A DNA stretch of 5,798 nt from Chloroflexota bacterium. Its GTDB lineage: Bacteria; Chloroflexota; Limnocylindria; Limnocylindrales; CSP1-4. Both the position numbers and the translations under genes were made by a program. The stretch covers positions 1 through 5,798 of the forward strand of contig JAJYGK010000158.1 in the NCBI GenBank assembly GCA_021790715.1, written 5' to 3'. The first letter of the stretch is position 1. The number at the start of each line of letters is the position of its first letter. Positions 5,773-5,798 of the stretch are shown piece by piece. The notes beneath the pieces were generated by a model that saw only the letters and a program-made list of their open reading frames with translations, searched no databases and was not told the origin of the DNA.

Positions 5773-5796
5773 GTGCGCGGATGCGCGCCTGCGCAC
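5773..5796 (-). promoter_or_regulatory. Hairpin directly upstream of the Shine-Dalgarno
   Basis: On the minus strand GTGCGC (5796-5791) and GCGCAC (5778-5773) form a perfect 6-bp stem around a 12-nt loop that itself contains the self-complementary GCGCGC. The base after the stem is the first A of AGGAG. It could influence translation, be the end of an upstream transcript, or be part of a promoter cut off by the window edge. Confidence 0.3.
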
Positions 5797-5798
5797 CC

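Noticed and set aside
1..5798. Mobile element, defence system, CRISPR array, tRNA or rRNA
   Set aside because: No terminal inverted repeats, transposase or integrase motifs, spaced direct repeats or RNA gene signatures were seen. Gene content and composition look like ordinary chromosome.

Overview
The window is very GC-rich, with tightly packed genes and strong third-position G/C. It looks like chromosomal housekeeping DNA from a high-GC bacterium, either Actinomycetota or a high-GC Chloroflexota lineage. The sequence alone does not separate these. Three points support a lineage of this kind: a C-terminal FtsZ tail, a membrane-tethered GGDEF/HD-GYP protein, and several start codons sitting 6-8 nt behind a TANNNT-like -10 box, as expected of leaderless transcripts. 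I saw no mobile element, CRISPR array, tRNA or rRNA.

Layout, left to right. (1) 1-317 (+): 3' end of a gene whose product ends in the FtsZ C-terminal peptide. (2) 393-1262 (-): a Ser-Asp-His alpha/beta hydrolase of the monoacylglycerol lipase/lysophospholipase type, convergent with ftsZ. (3) 1263-1387: a 125-bp divergent promoter region. (4) 1388-2926 (+): a membrane-anchored protein with a GGDEF diguanylate cyclase domain followed by an HD-GYP phosphodiesterase domain. (5) 2930-3601 (+): an unrecognised 223-aa protein built from two copies of a small beta-rich module, 3 bp behind the cyclase gene. (6) 3602-3622: a short convergent junction with GC-rich hairpins. (7) 3623-5350 (-): a full-length malic enzyme. 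(8) 5466-5759 (-): a small hypothetical protein with one hydrophobic segment and a good Shine-Dalgarno sequence.

The only clear functional unit is the pair 1388-3601. It combines a predicted cyclic-di-GMP synthesis/turnover enzyme with a co-transcribed protein of unknown function, which could be an output or partner of that signalling. Malic enzyme (malate to pyruvate) and the lipase-like hydrolase are stand-alone metabolic genes. No dramatic new system is visible. The most promising targets are the duplicated-module protein next to the c-di-GMP enzyme, the unusual HD-GYP active site, and the leaderless promoter pattern.
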